A DNA stretch of 64,000 bases from Symbiodinium natans (GCA_905221605.1 CAJNDS010001779.1:652146-716145); one strand, 5' to 3'. Counted from the stretch's first letter, positions 1 to 11,619 are shown. Made by a program: numbers and translations. Notes: a model not told the origin generated them from the sequence alone.

Positions 1-683
1 GGGTGTAAGGGTTCCTGATCATGAGTCAAGGCATCTTTCTCCCTAAGCCCATGGCCAGGCAGGAGTCTGGTTGGGGTTCTGAAACCCTGAGCCCCAAGCC
101 CTAAGCTCCAGGAGCTAAGCGCTATAAGTCCTATAAGCCCTAAATGCAGCGGATGTCATGATTAAAGGCCTCAGGGCTGTGGGCCAGAGTTCAGGTCGCA
201 GGTTACGTGTTAAGAGAGTGCCTTGTGTGCATGTGCCGAGTTCTAGATTCTACATCTACCATGAACTCCTAGACGACGGTTCCTTGGGGCGCATGAGGGG
301 TTTAGGACCTTGGGGCGCATGAGGGGTTTAGGGTTTAGGGTCCGAGTTGGACTCCTTATGTGTAGGGTCGAGGCTATGTGGCAAATGCGGCCGATGTCCC
401 TGAGTCCTTGCAGGTATCCATGTCGAATGGCGTCGGGCAACTGCAGCATGGCTTTGTTTAGAGTTTAGGTTTGGGCCTAAATTTTAGTTGAGGTCCTGTC
501 TGCTGGCGTGTGGTAGCGTCCTGGACCCCAATTCAACCCTAAGAACATGGGGGCTTACGAAAATAGGGGACCTCTAAAATAGGCCAAATAGTAGGATTCC
601 CTCCTAATAGGGACCACAACTAGGTAAACCAACTTCGGAAACCACATCTATACTGGGGTTTGGGGTCTGGGGTTTCGAGCTAC

Positions 684-870
684 CCCCGGCCTCGTGGCAC
701 AGTAGCTCCTTGCTAGGCTGCGGCAGTCGTTCCGCTGCTGGACGGTGTCATACTTCTGGCAGTTGTCTGAGTAGTGCACACGACAGCCCCCCTGAAGACA
801 AAATCGACCACAACTCTCAACAGAGCGCGTGTGCCCAAGGGCAGTACAGTTGATGCAACCAGCCGCGAAG
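684..870 (-). CDS. Cysteine-rich exon, probably gene A (Patched/NPC1-like)
   Basis: A minus-strand open stretch of about 62 codons with no telomere-type sequence and nine or more cysteines, including GCINCTALGH, CGRFCLQGGC and SYCATRPG. It ends at a possible GT donor (GGG|GTAGCT). A cysteine-rich segment would suit a luminal or extracellular loop. It lies downstream of the recognised N-terminal exons of gene A on the same strand, so I place it in that gene by position only. The sequence itself does not prove the family; a separate secreted cysteine-rich protein is possible. Confidence 0.45.
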
Positions 871-1175
871 AAGCCCTAAAGCCCTAAACTCAGCCCGAAA
901 AACCGCCTACATCCCTTGGGAAGTGCTGTTCACACAACCAGGCATGAAGAAGACACAGGGGCATCACAATGTTCCAAAACCCTAAACCCTATATCCGAAA
1001 CCCTAAACAGTAAACCCTAAACTCTAGGCCCTAAACCCTACCCTCAACCCTACACCCTACACCCTGAACCCTGAACCCTGAACCCTGAACCCTAAACCCT
1101 AAACCCTAAACCCTGAACCCTGAACCCTGAACCCTAAACCCTAAACCCTAAACCCTAAACCCTAAACCCTAAACC

Positions 1176-1281
1176 CTCAGCTCGGCTGCTGTTGAAGCAT
1201 GGGGAGTTGGGCACAGCGATGGTGAGCGGGCAGAAGTTCTCCTGGTCCTGAAGGGGGTACCACAAGCCGCTCCCAAGTACA
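1176..1281 (-). CDS. Exon, probably luminal loop of gene A
   Basis: Open minus-strand island reading LGSGLWYPLQDQENFCP and then AVPNSPCFNSSRAE. It is preceded by an in-frame stop and an acceptor-like GGCAG, and runs directly into a TTTAGGG array that supplies a possible donor (AGG|GTTTAG). It contains two cysteines and an N-glycosylation-type NSS. No family is assigned from this piece alone. Strand, position and composition fit the neighbouring gene A exons. Confidence 0.45.
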
Positions 1282-1384
1282 CTGCCTTATAGGTTTAGGG
1301 TTTAGGGCTTAGGGTTTAGGGTTTAGGGTTGAGGGTTTGGGGTTTAGGTTTAGGGTTTAGGATTTAGGGTTTAGGGCTTAGCGC

Positions 1385-1466
1385 TCAGGCACCTCCCACT
1401 CATTGATGGCCATCTTCGCCCCCTCGGCCGTGAGTGTCTTCAGGATGTAGTCATCATCCTTGAACC
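1385..1466 (-). CDS. Exon, probably gene A
   Basis: Open minus-strand island reading FKDDDYILKTL and then AKMAINEWEVPE. An acceptor-like ACAAG precedes it, and a GC dinucleotide (GA|GCGCTAAG) could be the donor. It is flanked on both sides by telomere-type repeats. Codon composition is coding-like. Assignment to gene A is by order and strand only. Confidence 0.45.
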
Positions 1467-1529
1467 TTGTAACACAAGGGCCCCGGCTTCTTTGGGGCAT
1501 AAGGGTTTAGGGTTTAGGGTTTAACACAT

Positions 1530-1617
1530 GAAGGGGTCTTGATCAACTCTGCTTTTTTCCGCCTCAGCCCTGTAGAAACCGCCACCTGCATAGGTCAGGA
1601 AGCCACGCAGGTAGAGT
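1530..1617 (-). CDS. Exon, probably gene A
   Basis: Minus-strand open island reading LYLRGFLTYAGGGFYRAEAE and then KSRVDQD, after an acceptor-like ACTTAG. The 3-prime boundary is unclear. It lies between two telomere-type repeat tracts. Assigned to gene A by position; the sequence on its own does not identify a family. Confidence 0.4.
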
Positions 1618-1713
1618 CTAAGTCGGCCTAACCCAACTTAGGATGTTTAGGGTTTAGGGGTTTAGGGCTTAGGGTTTAGCAGTGTAGGGTTTAGGGTTTA
1701 GGGTTTAGGATAC

Positions 1714-1787
1714 CCATAAGCCTACGAAGAACCTCATCACGAACTTGCCCTGAGCCTTGAAGTTGCAAAAAGCCCACACGGTGAATT
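1714..1787 (-). CDS. Exon, probably gene A
   Basis: Minus-strand open island reading FTVWAFCNFKAQGKFVMRFF, with an AG acceptor (TTTAGAG) upstream and a GT donor (GTATCC) downstream. Adjacent sequence on both sides is degenerate TTTAGGG. Assignment to gene A rests on order and strand. Confidence 0.45.
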
Positions 1788-1946
1788 CTCTAAATTAGGA
1801 TCCCTTCTTGGGTGCCCTAGATAAGAGGGCCCGCCTTATTATACAGACCCCAAAAGGGCCCATAATTTAGGGAAATCACCACATCGACACCCTAGACCCT
1901 AAACCCTAGACCCTAAACCCTAAACCCTAAACCCTAAACCCTACAT

Positions 1947-2051
1947 CGACATCAAAAAGACGTCGGGAGGCACGTCCAAGATCGACTGCTTGCCGCAGAA
2001 AGGGCCGAAGGAGAAGCACTTGCGACCATTGAAAACCACAGAGCCATTCAC
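1947..2051 (-). CDS. Exon, probably luminal loop of gene A
   Basis: Minus-strand open island beginning after GTGAG, reading VNGSVVFNGRKCFSFGPFCG and then KQSILDVPPD. The spaced cysteines followed by a QSIL segment are compatible with the first luminal loop of NPC1/Patched-like proteins, but the match is loose. A GT (GAC|GTCTTT) could be the donor. CCCTAAA repeats lie to the left and TTTGGGG/TTTAGGG to the right. Confidence 0.45.
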
Positions 2052-4446
2052 CTCACGTGAGTTCGAGTTTAGGATTTGGGGTTTGGGGTTTGGGGTTTAG
2101 GGTTTAGGGTTTAGGGCTTAGGGTTTCGGGTTTGGGGTTTGGGGTTTGGGGTTTAGAGTTTAGAGTTTAAGGTTCAGGGTTTAAGGTTCAGGTTTTAGGG
2201 TTCAGGGCAGAGGGCACTTGCACGAAGGCTAGTGGTATTGGCTCGGTTGCTTCAGGTCAAGAGCCACGGACAGTGCATTTGTCTCGTGACTTTCCCTGTG
2301 CTGTTTCCACGTCTAGTGCTTAGGGTTTAGGGTTTGGTGCTTGGGGTAAAGGGAACACAAGAGCCTAGACATGCACCAAGAGCCTTTAGAACCCAGGCCC
2401 GTCTACAAAACACGCCCCCCCCCCCCCCCCCCCACCCCACCCCTCAAAAAACACGAACATGGCAGAACGCAAACCCTAATCCTTCATTAAACCCAAACGA
2501 GAACTCATCCAGCACCCCGAACCCTAAACCCGAAGCCCAAAAAACAAAAATCAAAATGACATCGCCCGCTTCGGCGTCTACAGATCGGGAGCCCCCCACC
2601 GACCGAGGCTGAGGCTCTAGGGGCGGGGGGGGGGGGGGCTTAAGATGTTCCCCCCTATACTAGCAGTCCTCAATAGGCACTATTATAGTACTTAATATGT
2701 TATAAGTATAAAATACATTATGAGTATAAAATACATTATAAGTAGTAAATACATTTTAAGTATAAAATACATTATAAGTATAAGGAGAAAACCCCAAGGC
2801 ACAGAGTTTAGGGTTTTGGGTCTCACGCGCCACTTGGGCTCAGAAGTTCGCTGTACATTCTCATGCCAGGGGGCGCTCGATGGGCTGCCCATGAAACCTC
2901 TGGATGTGGGTTTAGGGCTTATAGGGTTTAGGGTTTAGGGTTTAAGGCTTAGGGCTTATAGGGTTTAGGGTTTATAGGGTTTAGCGTTTAGGGTTCAGGG
3001 TTTAGGGTTTAGGTTTAGGATTAGGGCTTAGGGCTTAAAACCCATACCCCTCAACCTTCATGAAATGAAATGGGGTTCACAACATTGAAATTATTTAAGT
3101 AAGGCGTATGTAGACATATTCCCCAGAGCCCCGTACGCTAAACTCTGAGCCGGCAGTGTGTGAGGTCGGTTCCTTAGGGATGTTTCGGGCTCTAGCTCTT
3201 CAAACCCTAAACCCTAAACCCTAAACCCTAAACCCTAAACCCTAATTTTTTTAACCCTAAACCCCAACTCAGGGCTCTTCATGTGGCACAAGTGGAGCTT
3301 CTTCGTCTAGAGTGCCGCCACGTTTGGAAGAATCTCCGGGAAGAGGGAAGGGGCTCCATATACCCTTCAAATCCATGGTCCCTTAGTATGGGCCATTAAA
3401 ACGGGTACCCCTTATGTACCCCCTTATACACCCTCTACACGTTAAGGGCCCATACATCAGAACCCCAAGGAGGTTAGGGACCATACTAAAGGCCCATGCA
3501 ACTAAAGCTTCCCTAAGCTACTTTTTGCTTGAGAACTCCAAAAGGGGAAAAAACAAATAATCCCTATACTACCCTTTTTTGGAAGCATATTTCTTATTTT
3601 GTTTTCTGGGAGGGGAGTTCTTAAGCAACTACTAGTAAGGCTCTTGAGGTGCCCTAAGACCTACACTTGGGATGGTCCCCCTTATCCGAACCGTCCTTAA
3701 TAAAGACTCGAGAACCCCGAAGGACAGGTCGTAGAAGGTGGAACATCCCAACACCAAACCATATCAACAACTAAACAACCCTTGAATCCCCATCCCTCAA
3801 AGACCCTCTAATGGCTACCTTGGGCCCACCAGTCTGCAGTGATAGCGCTGCCTGGCGACCGTAAACCCTGTCTTGTTAATGATGTTGCTCTTCGTTGAGC
3901 CCCTTCAAAAAAACAGCAACCCTACACCCCCCCCCCCCCACCCCGCTCAACAAAAAAAACAAAAGAGTAGAATAAGCATAGTATACACACATACATATAT
4001 GTATACATAGCAACGATATATATAATATATATTTGTTGTTTTCAGCAAAACCTTCATGGAGCGCCTTCAAATGATAACAACCCTGCACACTCCCTCGGAA
4101 GCGCCCAAAGGCTTTCGGCTCCATTGGCCACCAAGAAGCTCCACTGCCCCTGGTATTGCAGCCACGGCCGAACGTCACCCTCGCCGCGCTTGTGCTTCTG
4201 GCAGGGGGCGAAGCAGATCTGCTGAAAGCAGCTCCTAGACCCTGAGCCCGAAACTAAGCCCCAAACCCTAAACCCCATAAGCCCCAAGGACCCTAAGCCC
4301 ACAGCGTCTCTGTTCGTGTTCGCGTGTAGCTCATGGTTTAGGCTTCTAGTACGCTCTTATGATGTAGCACACGCACCCACACCCACACCCACACCCACAC
4401 CCACACCCACACCCACACCCACACCCACACCCACACCCACACACAC

Positions 4447-4790
4447 ACACACTGATGCATTGGTGACTGTGTGGAGTACAACCTTTTCACCTGCGCCTGT
4501 CATGATGATGAAATGAGATTTTTGTACCGTGTGTGCCAGACCACAGGAATGGCACACAAACACAAGATGAGATGATCCGCGCGGGGTATGCTTTCGGCCC
4601 CTTGCTACGCCAGACACGAAGGAATAACGTAGCACGAAATGAGATGAAGATGAAAGTGAAATGATGCCTCACCAGCTGGCCACCTCGGACCCCAGGTGCG
4701 GGCGAACAGGTACGTTTCACGACTACATTGCTTGGGTCTTCGCTGGCGGAGATTTGGCGGCGAAGCCTTTCCAGGATGCAATACCTGTTT
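4447..4790. repeat. Direct duplication, copy 1
   Basis: The segment from ACTGATGCATTGGTGACT onward recurs with few changes at 5311-5700, in the same orientation and about 0.86 kb away. Copy 1 follows a (CCCACA)n microsatellite; copy 2 ends near a CA/GC microsatellite. The two copies have diverged by point changes and an insertion near 5600-5650. Confidence 0.8.
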
Positions 4791-5310
4791 CCACACGCAC
4801 ACACACTGCCCTCGAACGGGCTAGCTCGCAACAGTTCGCTCATGGCAGAAAGACTGAGGCTGACACAAGTAGACAACAGTGCACATGCCCTGGCGCTTGC
4901 AATGCCTAAAACCTGTTTGACCTCATGGAAAACGAGAAAAAATTTAAAGTGAGCCACCACTTGGTTGTCAGTGGATATGGGTCCAGCCCACAAAGTGGTG
5001 GATAAGGGTCCGGCCCACCGTTTGGAAAACAAAACTGTGGCAGTTAGTTTGAGGCGAGAGGGGGAAGGGGATGTGCGCCTGCCCACGCCCCCGGCAACCT
5101 GACAAAACACGACCTCAGGCGGGAACATACATCAGCTCGACACCCGTCTCTCGGAGACATCAAATCAAAACCAAGAGAGACTGAATCGGGAGGAAAACCC
5201 TTGGCTTGCACGGACCGTCACATCCTAAAGACTTCATCTTACCTCCAACCGGAGGCTCGGCTACCTGCCGTTGGCGGGCGCCCAGGAGGGAAAGCCCAAC
5301 CGAAGTCACA

Positions 5311-5700
5311 CACTGATGCATTGGTGACTGTGTGAAGTACAACCTTTTCACCTGCGCCTGTCATGCTGATAAATTAGATTTTTGTACCGTGTGTGCCAGA
5401 CCACAGGAATGGCACACAAACACAAGATGAGATGATCCGTGCAGGGTATGCTTTCGGCCCCTTGCTACGCCAGACACTAAGGAATAACGCAGCACGAAAA
5501 GAGATGAAGATGAAACTGAAATGATGCCTCACCAGCTGGCCACCCCGGACCCCAGGTGCGGGCGAACAGGTACGTTTCACGACTGCATTGCTTGGGTCTT
5601 CGCTGGCTGATGCCAAGCAATGAGTCCATCCGCCCCCTGCTCGACATGTAGATTTTTCGGTGAAGCCTTTCCAGGATGCAAATACCTGTTTCCACACACA
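5311..5700. repeat. Direct duplication, copy 2
   Basis: Second copy of the segment at 4447-4790, same orientation. It differs by scattered substitutions and by extra sequence around 5605-5650. Open frames in both copies are shared only because the DNA is shared; no protein family is apparent. Confidence 0.8.
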
Positions 5701-6564
5701 CACACACACCCACGCGCAAGCGCGTGCGCGCGCGCGCACGGCGTTCCCTTGCATCGGCAGCACCACGGCGAGCGCATGCATAGTCTCTCTCTCTCTCTCT
5801 ATATATATGTATATATAGATGTATCAATATGCGCGCACAGACGTGGGCCTCGGGTTCACTATAAACCCCATGGAAAAACCAGCACAAACTTACAAAAACC
5901 TGCAAAATGACTCTTGGCACAAACCCTGCGAGGGAAGCAATAACGAGACAAACAAAACTGTCAAACATCCTACAACAAGACAGTCATCAAACACTCAAAA
6001 GGTAACAATAAGACTATTAAATACAAAAACCAACTACAGTAAACATTCAAGGCCCAAAATGCCCCAAACATCAGGATACCCCAACACAAGAAGAACACGT
6101 GAAAACATGAAAGACCACTCACCCCCCGCCCCAACAACAAAAAGAAGTTAGATATCCCTAAAAACATGAAGAACTACAAACCTTGAACCGGTGGGGTCAG
6201 TTCTCGAAGACATGGGGGGAGAGGCCTGGAATCTCAAACAGACTCACCTTTCGGGCGCCAAGGGCTTTAAGAGTTCTGAGGGCTTTAAGGGTTACGAGGC
6301 CTTTAAGGGCTCTAAGGGCTGTAAGGGATATAATTAAGGGCTTGAAGGGTTCTAAGGGCTTTGCAGGTTAGAAGGGTTTTAAGGGCTTTAAGGTGTGCTC
6401 TAAGGGTTAAAAAGGTTACAAGGGTCAAGGGTCTAGGGCTACAAGGGCTTTTGGTGATAAGGGCTTCAAGTTTTTGGGGGGTTGTAAGGGATAAGGGTCT
6501 TGGGTTAGAAGGGTTAAGGGTTTAGCGGGGAAAGCCTGTGTCAAACCCAGCTGAACGGACACAC

Positions 6565-6619
6565 CTGGTCCAGATCTGCGACTATCTCATCACCGTCGAT
6601 GCTGATGTTCATGATCCTC
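6565..6619 (-). CDS. Exon of Patched/NPC1-like gene A
   Basis: Reads RIMNISIDGDEIVADLDQ between a CAG acceptor and a GTGTG donor (GACCAG|GTGTG). It follows the exon at 7008-7088 in gene order. In NPC1/Patched-like proteins a short beta-rich stretch ending near a conserved cysteine follows the helical segment of the first luminal domain, and this piece fits there. Exon boundaries are my reading of GT/AG signals. Confidence 0.5.
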
Positions 6620-7007
6620 CTGACATGCAGGGTAGAGATCCCAAATCGAACCTACTTGCCGCATCTGAAAGGGGGTTCCCTTATTCAGGTACTTATAACT
6701 TGTAACCCTTATAAGTATCCATGAACCTTAAAGTAGATGTCACTGCGACACAAGGAAGCATCTAAAGCAGGATCCTTAACTAACGACACCGCCTCGCTCT
6801 TTATCGGGACGATATATTCGGATGCCTGTGATGCCCCATTGTAGCTCTGCAAGAGTTTAGGGTTTAGGGTTTAGGGTTTAGGGTTTGGGGTTTAGGGTTT
6901 AGGATTCAGGGTTTAGGGTTTGGGGTTTAGGGTTTAGAGTTTAGGATACGAAGGACCTGCAGGCTAAGCGCGACTTGGTCGCAGAAGCACGTGGGTCCGT
7001 GGAACAC

Positions 7008-7088
7008 CTAAGCCGCTGAGGGCTCGGCTCGTTGATCTCGTGGAACCGCTTGAGGTACTTTGGATCAAAGATGTTGCCTTTCTTGAAG
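7008..7088 (-). CDS. Exon of Patched/NPC1-like gene A (luminal domain start)
   Basis: Reads GNIFDPKYLKRFHEINE followed by a GT donor-like AG|GTGTTCC. The pattern 'G-N-x-F-x-x-x-Y-L-x-x-[LF]-x-x-[IL]' is typical of the first luminal domain of Patched/NPC1-type RND proteins, just after the WVPxGS segment, which is found upstream at 8683-8765. Telomere-type repeats adjoin both sides. Confidence 0.6.
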
Positions 7089-8054
7089 GGTCTAGGGTTT
7101 AGGGTTTAGGGTTTAGGGTTTAGGGTTTAGGGTTTAGGGTTTAGGGTTTAGGGTTTAATTAGGGTTTAGGGTTTAGGTTCATTCGGGTACTTCTAAGTAG
7201 GCAAGTACCCTACATAAGGTTAAAACCATAGGTACCCAACTTATGACCCTCTTTATGAGTACCCATGAACCTTCAAGTACCCGTCGCAGGTTTTGGGGAG
7301 GTAGCGGTTCCTCGCTAGATATTTGTCCATGGCAACTACCCCGCGAATACCCAACAGACGGCTACACCCTAAACCCGAAACCCTAAACCCTGAACCTAAA
7401 CCCCGGAACCCTAGACCCCAACCCCCTAAACCCTAAACCCTAACCCGATAGGCCCTTTTGGTGCGTAGGGTTCCTCAAGACGCCAAAGGCTTCGTTTCGG
7501 TCATGTTTGTAGGAGGATCCCCAAAACCTCCCGCCCCCCCCTCCCCCGCTTCGGGTTTAGGGGTTAGGGTTTAGGTTTAGGCCCCCCCCCTCTCCCTATA
7601 GAGACCTAAAGTGCCTTTGTGTGGAGTACCTCAGAAAAGATAAAGGGTAAGTACCCTCTTGGCTAAAAGGGGGCCCTGACCCCTAATCAAAAGGGACCCA
7701 AGCCCTAAACCGCCACGACTCTGAACCCTAAAACCCTAACACCCTGCAAAACCCAGAAACCCTAACAAGCCAAGATCCATACAAACACCACACAACAAAC
7801 AACATCCGGCCGTGCGACAGTCGGCTTCGTCCACGTCATTGCCTTGGTAGCCCAGAAACCATACCACAAGAAAGCGCAATCCTTTTGAGGGATGCTTCCT
7901 GCTATGTGGGAATCTAGAACGCAGACCTTAAACCCTACACCCTAAACTCTATAATCCCTAAACCCCTCACCCTGAACCCTAAACCCTAAACTCTATCATC
8001 CCTAAACCCCTCACCCTAAACCCTAAACCCTAGGCCCTAGACTGGGCGCAACAA

Positions 8055-8138
8055 AGGGCTACTCGAACACGGGGCTGCCCAGCTGCAGGTGGCGGTGAAG
8101 AGATTGAACCGTGAGTTGCCAGGAAAGGTCCGTTGCAC
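8055..8138 (-). CDS. Exon of Patched/NPC1-like gene A
   Basis: Open island after a CAG acceptor, reading VQRTFPGNSRFNLFTATC. Its position between the WVPAGS exon and the GNIF exon and its FPxNSR-like start fit the first luminal domain of Patched-like proteins. The 3-prime limit is uncertain. CCCTAAA lies to the left and degenerate TTTAGGG to the right. Confidence 0.5.
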
Positions 8139-8682
8139 CTGAGCTGCGCTTTGTAGGGAATTCTACATGGAGGGTTCTTGGTTCAGGGTTTAGGGCGTAG
8201 GGTTTAGGGTCTAGGGATTCGCAGCAGGGTTTATAAGGTTTTAGGGTTTAGGGGGGCTTTGTAAGGAATTGAGGGACTAACGTTTTGTGGAGAAAAGTCC
8301 TAAGGGGGGTTTTGGGTTCAGGGCGGTTTAAGGTTTGGGCTCACATCCTGGACCCCTACAATACTGCATCCCCGAAAACCCTAGACATTAAACCCTAAAC
8401 CCTAAACCCTAAACCCTAAACCCGAGACATTATATACGGTTGAGGGTCTAGGATTCCAGGCGGCTTAGGTTTTGAGCTCATCGCGCTTCATGGGACTTAG
8501 AGGGGTTCATATTTCTTGTACCCCCAAACGGACACCCAATATATACACTCACCAATGTTACAAAGGAACCTTATATACACTCACCAAGAACAGACATGTG
8601 AACCCTGGTTCATAGGGCTTAGAGGGGTCCTAAAACCCTAAACCCTAAACCCTAAACCCTAAACCCCAAAACCCTATTTGGG

Positions 8683-8765
8683 ATCTTCGCCCGGACACAT
8701 AGTCGTTGTGGTCCAAGGCCAGTGAGCCCGCTGGCACCCACCTGGGCTCGCTGGGTATCTCCGGG
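8683..8765 (-). CDS. Exon of Patched/NPC1-like gene A (WVPxGS motif)
   Basis: Reads EIPSEPRWVPAGSLALDHNDYV after an acceptor-like CGGAG (shown here in part: RWVPAGSLALDHNDYV). The 'L/R-W-V-P-x-x-S-x-A-x-x-x-x-x-Y' pattern is a hallmark of Patched/NPC1-family proteins just after the first transmembrane helix, the start of the luminal domain. This is one of the strongest family assignments in the host DNA. CCCTAAA lies to the left. Confidence 0.65.
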
Positions 8766-9179
8766 GCTACTCTTAACACCAAAGCCCCTGCCCTTAAAAC
8801 CCTAGACCCCTAAGCCCCTCAAACCCCTCAAACCCCTTAAACCCCTTAAACCCCCTAAACCCCTTAGACCCTAAACCCTAAACCCTAAACCCTAGACCCT
8901 AAACCCTAAACCCTATACCCTAAACCCTCAACCCCTAGCCTTGAACAGGGGCACCCTGGGACCCTGAGCTTCCAAGTCTCTAACTAGACCTTTTTAGGTG
9001 TCCCAGGTTGGCGTCTCCGTAGAGGGGTAGTTCTCTGAACCAGGGTCCCTTTTAAAAATTGTTTGGGGTGCAGTGTTTCAGAAGCTTAGGGTTTCAGAAC
9101 CCCTGTTGGTTGCTTAAGAAACTGATCAAAGGGGTCAAAAAAACATGAGATTCACAGCCCAGAGAGGAAGGTTACTACT

Positions 9180-9347
9180 ACTACGACGACGACCACCAGC
9201 ACCAGCACCAGCACCAGCACCAGCACCAGCACCAGCACCAGCACCAGCACCAGCACCAGCACCAGCACCAGCACCAGCACCAGCACCAGCACCAGCACCA
9301 GCACCACTACCACCACCACTACCACCACCACCACCACCACGACGACG

Positions 9348-9429
<82 letters not shown>

Positions 9430-9473
9430 GTTATGCAACTATATGTATACTACATATATATATATACAACCAA

Positions 9474-9508
<35 letters not shown>

Positions 9509-9516
9509 GCATGTAG
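9180..9516. repeat. Compound microsatellite (CCAGCA)n, (CAC)n, (TAC)n, (TA)n
   Basis: Consecutive simple repeats: hexamer ACCAGC, then CAC, then a pure TAC tract (9344-9430) and TA-rich sequence (9440-9515). The long frames translating as poly-AP, poly-L or poly-V are products of the repeat and are not annotated as genes. Confidence 0.95.
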
Positions 9517-9549
9517 ATTATGATTGTTGTTGGGACCGGGGTTCCTGGA

Positions 9550-9655
9550 GGTGGACGTGGATCGGAAAGCTCGGCGAGAGGCTGCTTCTCTGGGCGCGTC
9601 TCGTTCGTCAGGAAGGTGAATCCTTCATTCTCCGAGCGCCCCCGGAGTGAACCAC
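9550..9655 (-). CDS. Exon of Patched/NPC1-like gene A
   Basis: Minus-strand open island reading NEGFTFLTNETRPEKQPLAE. It sits between the first transmembrane exon (10231-10296) and the RWVPAGS exon (8683-8765). A short polar segment with 'ETRPE' immediately before 'WVP' is the expected order in Patched-like proteins. Exact splice sites are not resolved. Confidence 0.55.
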
Positions 9656-10230
9656 AAAAGTAGGATCCTTTAGGTTTTAGGGTTTAGGGTTTAGGGTATC
9701 AGGATGCTACGGAAAGCATGCGAGGCACCATGCGCCTTTGGTCGTTTCTGCATCGGAAGCTCTGAGGGTTTAGGGTTTAGGGTTTAGGCTTTAGGGTTTA
9801 GGGTTTAAACCTGTTCCAATCTGGGTAGTTCTCTGAATTACGGTCAGGACCCTAATCTTGGAAGTTGCGCAGCCCACACGTGAAGGTTCATGGGTGCTTA
9901 TCACTAGGGTCATAAGCAAAGTAACTATTGTTATACCCATCATTAGGGTAACAATGGCTATAACCTTCTTTAAGGCACTTATAACCCTGCTCATGAGAAC
10001 AGTGCCAGTGAACCTCCAAGTGCGGACGTACAACCTGAGCCAAACACGCGTAGCTAAGCACTAATACTCTAAATCCCTACATCCCTAAACCCTATAAACC
10101 CTATAAACCCTACAAACCCTACAAACCCTACAAACCCTACAAACCCTACAAACCCTATAAACCCTATAAACCCTATAAACCCTATAAACCCTATAAACCC
10201 AATACCCAAAACCGCAAATTGAGCACTTAC

Positions 10231-10296
10231 ATTGCCGTCCTCCGCCACAAGCGACGACGAAGAGCACGCTGCCAACCAAGCTCTTAACCTCAGGCA
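10231..10296 (-). CDS. Exon of gene A: first transmembrane helix
   Basis: Reads VKSLVGSVLFVVACGGG, a transmembrane helix. Canonical signals bound it: acceptor CTTCAG upstream and donor GTAAGT downstream. It follows the exon with GTHP and precedes the NETRPEK exon, matching the N-terminus of Patched/NPC1-like proteins, where an amphipathic helix leads into TM1. Confidence 0.65.
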
Positions 10297-10307
10297 CTGA
10301 AGGGTCT

Positions 10308-10340
<33 letters not shown>
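10308..10340. repeat. Poly-G tract
   Basis: About 33 consecutive G residues on the plus strand, just upstream (gene sense) of the TM1 exon of gene A. Similar runs occur at 25440-25478, 27353-27390, 28711-28730 and 35639-35657. Such runs may form G-quadruplexes or mark assembly trouble. Confidence 0.9.
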
Positions 10341-10342
<2 letters not shown>

Positions 10343-10835
10343 TTTGGCGGGTTTAGGGTGTAGGGTTTAGGGTGTAGGGTTTGGGGTTTAGGGTTTGGGG
10401 TTGGGGCTGGGTTTTAGGATTTTTGGGGTTCGGGGTTGTTAAGGGGTCTTTGGGTTGAGTCGGCTCATGGGCTTCAGGGCTCGGTATTTCAGGGTTTTGG
10501 CGTTTTGATGTTCTCGGGGTTTAGGGCTTTCGGCATTCGGGAAGAGTTGTTGTTCCAGGGTTTAGGGCGATGATGTGTCCATGTTAAGGATGTCACTGTG
10601 GCATCTCGTTCATACTAGGTCCTCCACCCTAAACCCCTAATTAGCTCTGAACCCAGACACCCTCAATCCCGAACACCAGCAACCCAAACGGCTAAACCCC
10701 AAAACCCTCAACCCTGTCAACCCGAACTCCGTCAAACCTAACAAGAAAGCCCTAAATCCTAAACCCTAAACCCTAAGCCCAAACCCTAACCCCGAACCCC
10801 CATTGCCTATAACCCCCTAAACCCTAGACCCTTCA

Positions 10836-10929
10836 AGGGAACCGCCAGTGCCAGGGGGCCGGGTGAGTGCCAACGGCGCGCCCGACTTTCTCGAAGAAGT
10901 TCTCTAAGACCCGCTCAATAACGGTCCTT
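10836..10929 (-). CDS. N-terminal exon of Patched/NPC1-like gene A
   Basis: Reads VIERVLENFFEKVGRAVGTHP. The core LENFFEKVGRAVGTHP is the amphipathic segment found just before TM1 in Patched/NPC1-family proteins ('lekxFxxlGxxvgxHP'). A start codon is not evident here, so a short upstream exon is likely. No gene is recognised between here and 11.4 kb. Confidence 0.6.
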
Positions 10930-11269
10930 GGCAGTAGGGTTGTAGGGCTCTTCGGGTTTTTGTGGGGGGTGTTGGGGTTCTAGTGCTTTAGGGTTTTGGG
11001 TGTTTGGGTGTTTGGGTTTTTGGGTGTGAGGAATTTAGGGTTGTGGGGGCTTTAGGGTTTTTAGGGGGTGTAGGGCTTTGGGGTTTTCGGGGTCTAGGGT
11101 TTAGGGTGGCTGAACTTCTGGACCTCAAGTAACCTTGTACCTCTTCGAGGACCTGAGCTCACTGCGTAAAGGTTGAGAGAATCTAGGTCTACCAACCCGG
11201 ACTCCGAAACCGGTTTAGGGTTGAGGGTTTAGGGTTTAGGGTTTAGGGCCGTAAGCCCTACTTGGAGGG

Positions 11270-11395
11270 TTCATCGGTGCTTGTAACCCCCAAATCATAA
11301 GTCTACTTTCATCACCTGCTTAGAGGACTTAAACACGCAAAAACTTATAAGCGCAGTGAAAAATGGGGTTATATGTACCCTGGAGCTCCAAGTAA
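11270..11395. repeat. Degenerate MITE of the ACTTGGAGGTTCAT family
   Basis: Starts TACTTGGAGGGTTCAT and ends GGAGCTCCAAGTA, giving inverted ends around about 100 bp. Related degenerate copies lie near 7180-7285, 9855-10022, 23365-23485, 34490-34560 and 63540-63590; better copies are at 30359-30502 and 61176-61312. Confidence 0.6.
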
Positions 11396-11619
11396 CCCTA
11401 TACTCACTAGAGTCGGAACCCTAAACCCTAAACCCTAAACCCTAAACCCTAAACCCTAAACCCTAAACCCTAAACCCTAAACCCTGAACCCTAAACCCTC
11501 CGGGTGCTGCCCTCCCCTGAAGATGCTCGGAAGCCCGTCACTTGAAGGATGAGCCTCAACCCCACCCCGCCTGCAAGAATCTCTTATCGTCAGCGCTCGT
11601 ACACCCTCAAGCCCAGGAA

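Larger units (their letters stand above)
2052..6564. other. Intron-like repeat region, no confident gene
   Basis: Contents by position: telomere-type repeats (2060-2200, 2885-3030, 3200-3255); poly-C near 2410-2432 and poly-G near 2623-2637; an AT microsatellite near 3960-4035; a (CCCACA)n tract at 4374-4440; a direct duplication (4447-4790 and 5311-5700); CA, GC and CT/AT microsatellites at 5690-5820; and degenerate TAAGGGC repeats at 6250-6540. One exon-like minus-strand island at 2225-2300 is too short to assign. Frames across 4487-5128 and 5374-5968 follow the duplicated repeat and show no recognisable domain. Confidence 0.7.

Noticed and set aside
1-1200. Chromosome end (true telomere) because of CCCTAAA arrays
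   Set aside because: Arrays are short, degenerate, occur in both orientations throughout all host DNA and are interrupted by unique islands; no terminal array is present.
4487-5968. Paralogous genes on the minus strand sharing KGPKAYPARIISS-like sequence
   Set aside because: The similarity comes from a DNA duplication with microsatellites; frames are broken differently and show no domain.
9145-9516. Proline/alanine and leucine-rich proteins
   Set aside because: They are translations of hexamer and triplet microsatellites on both strands.
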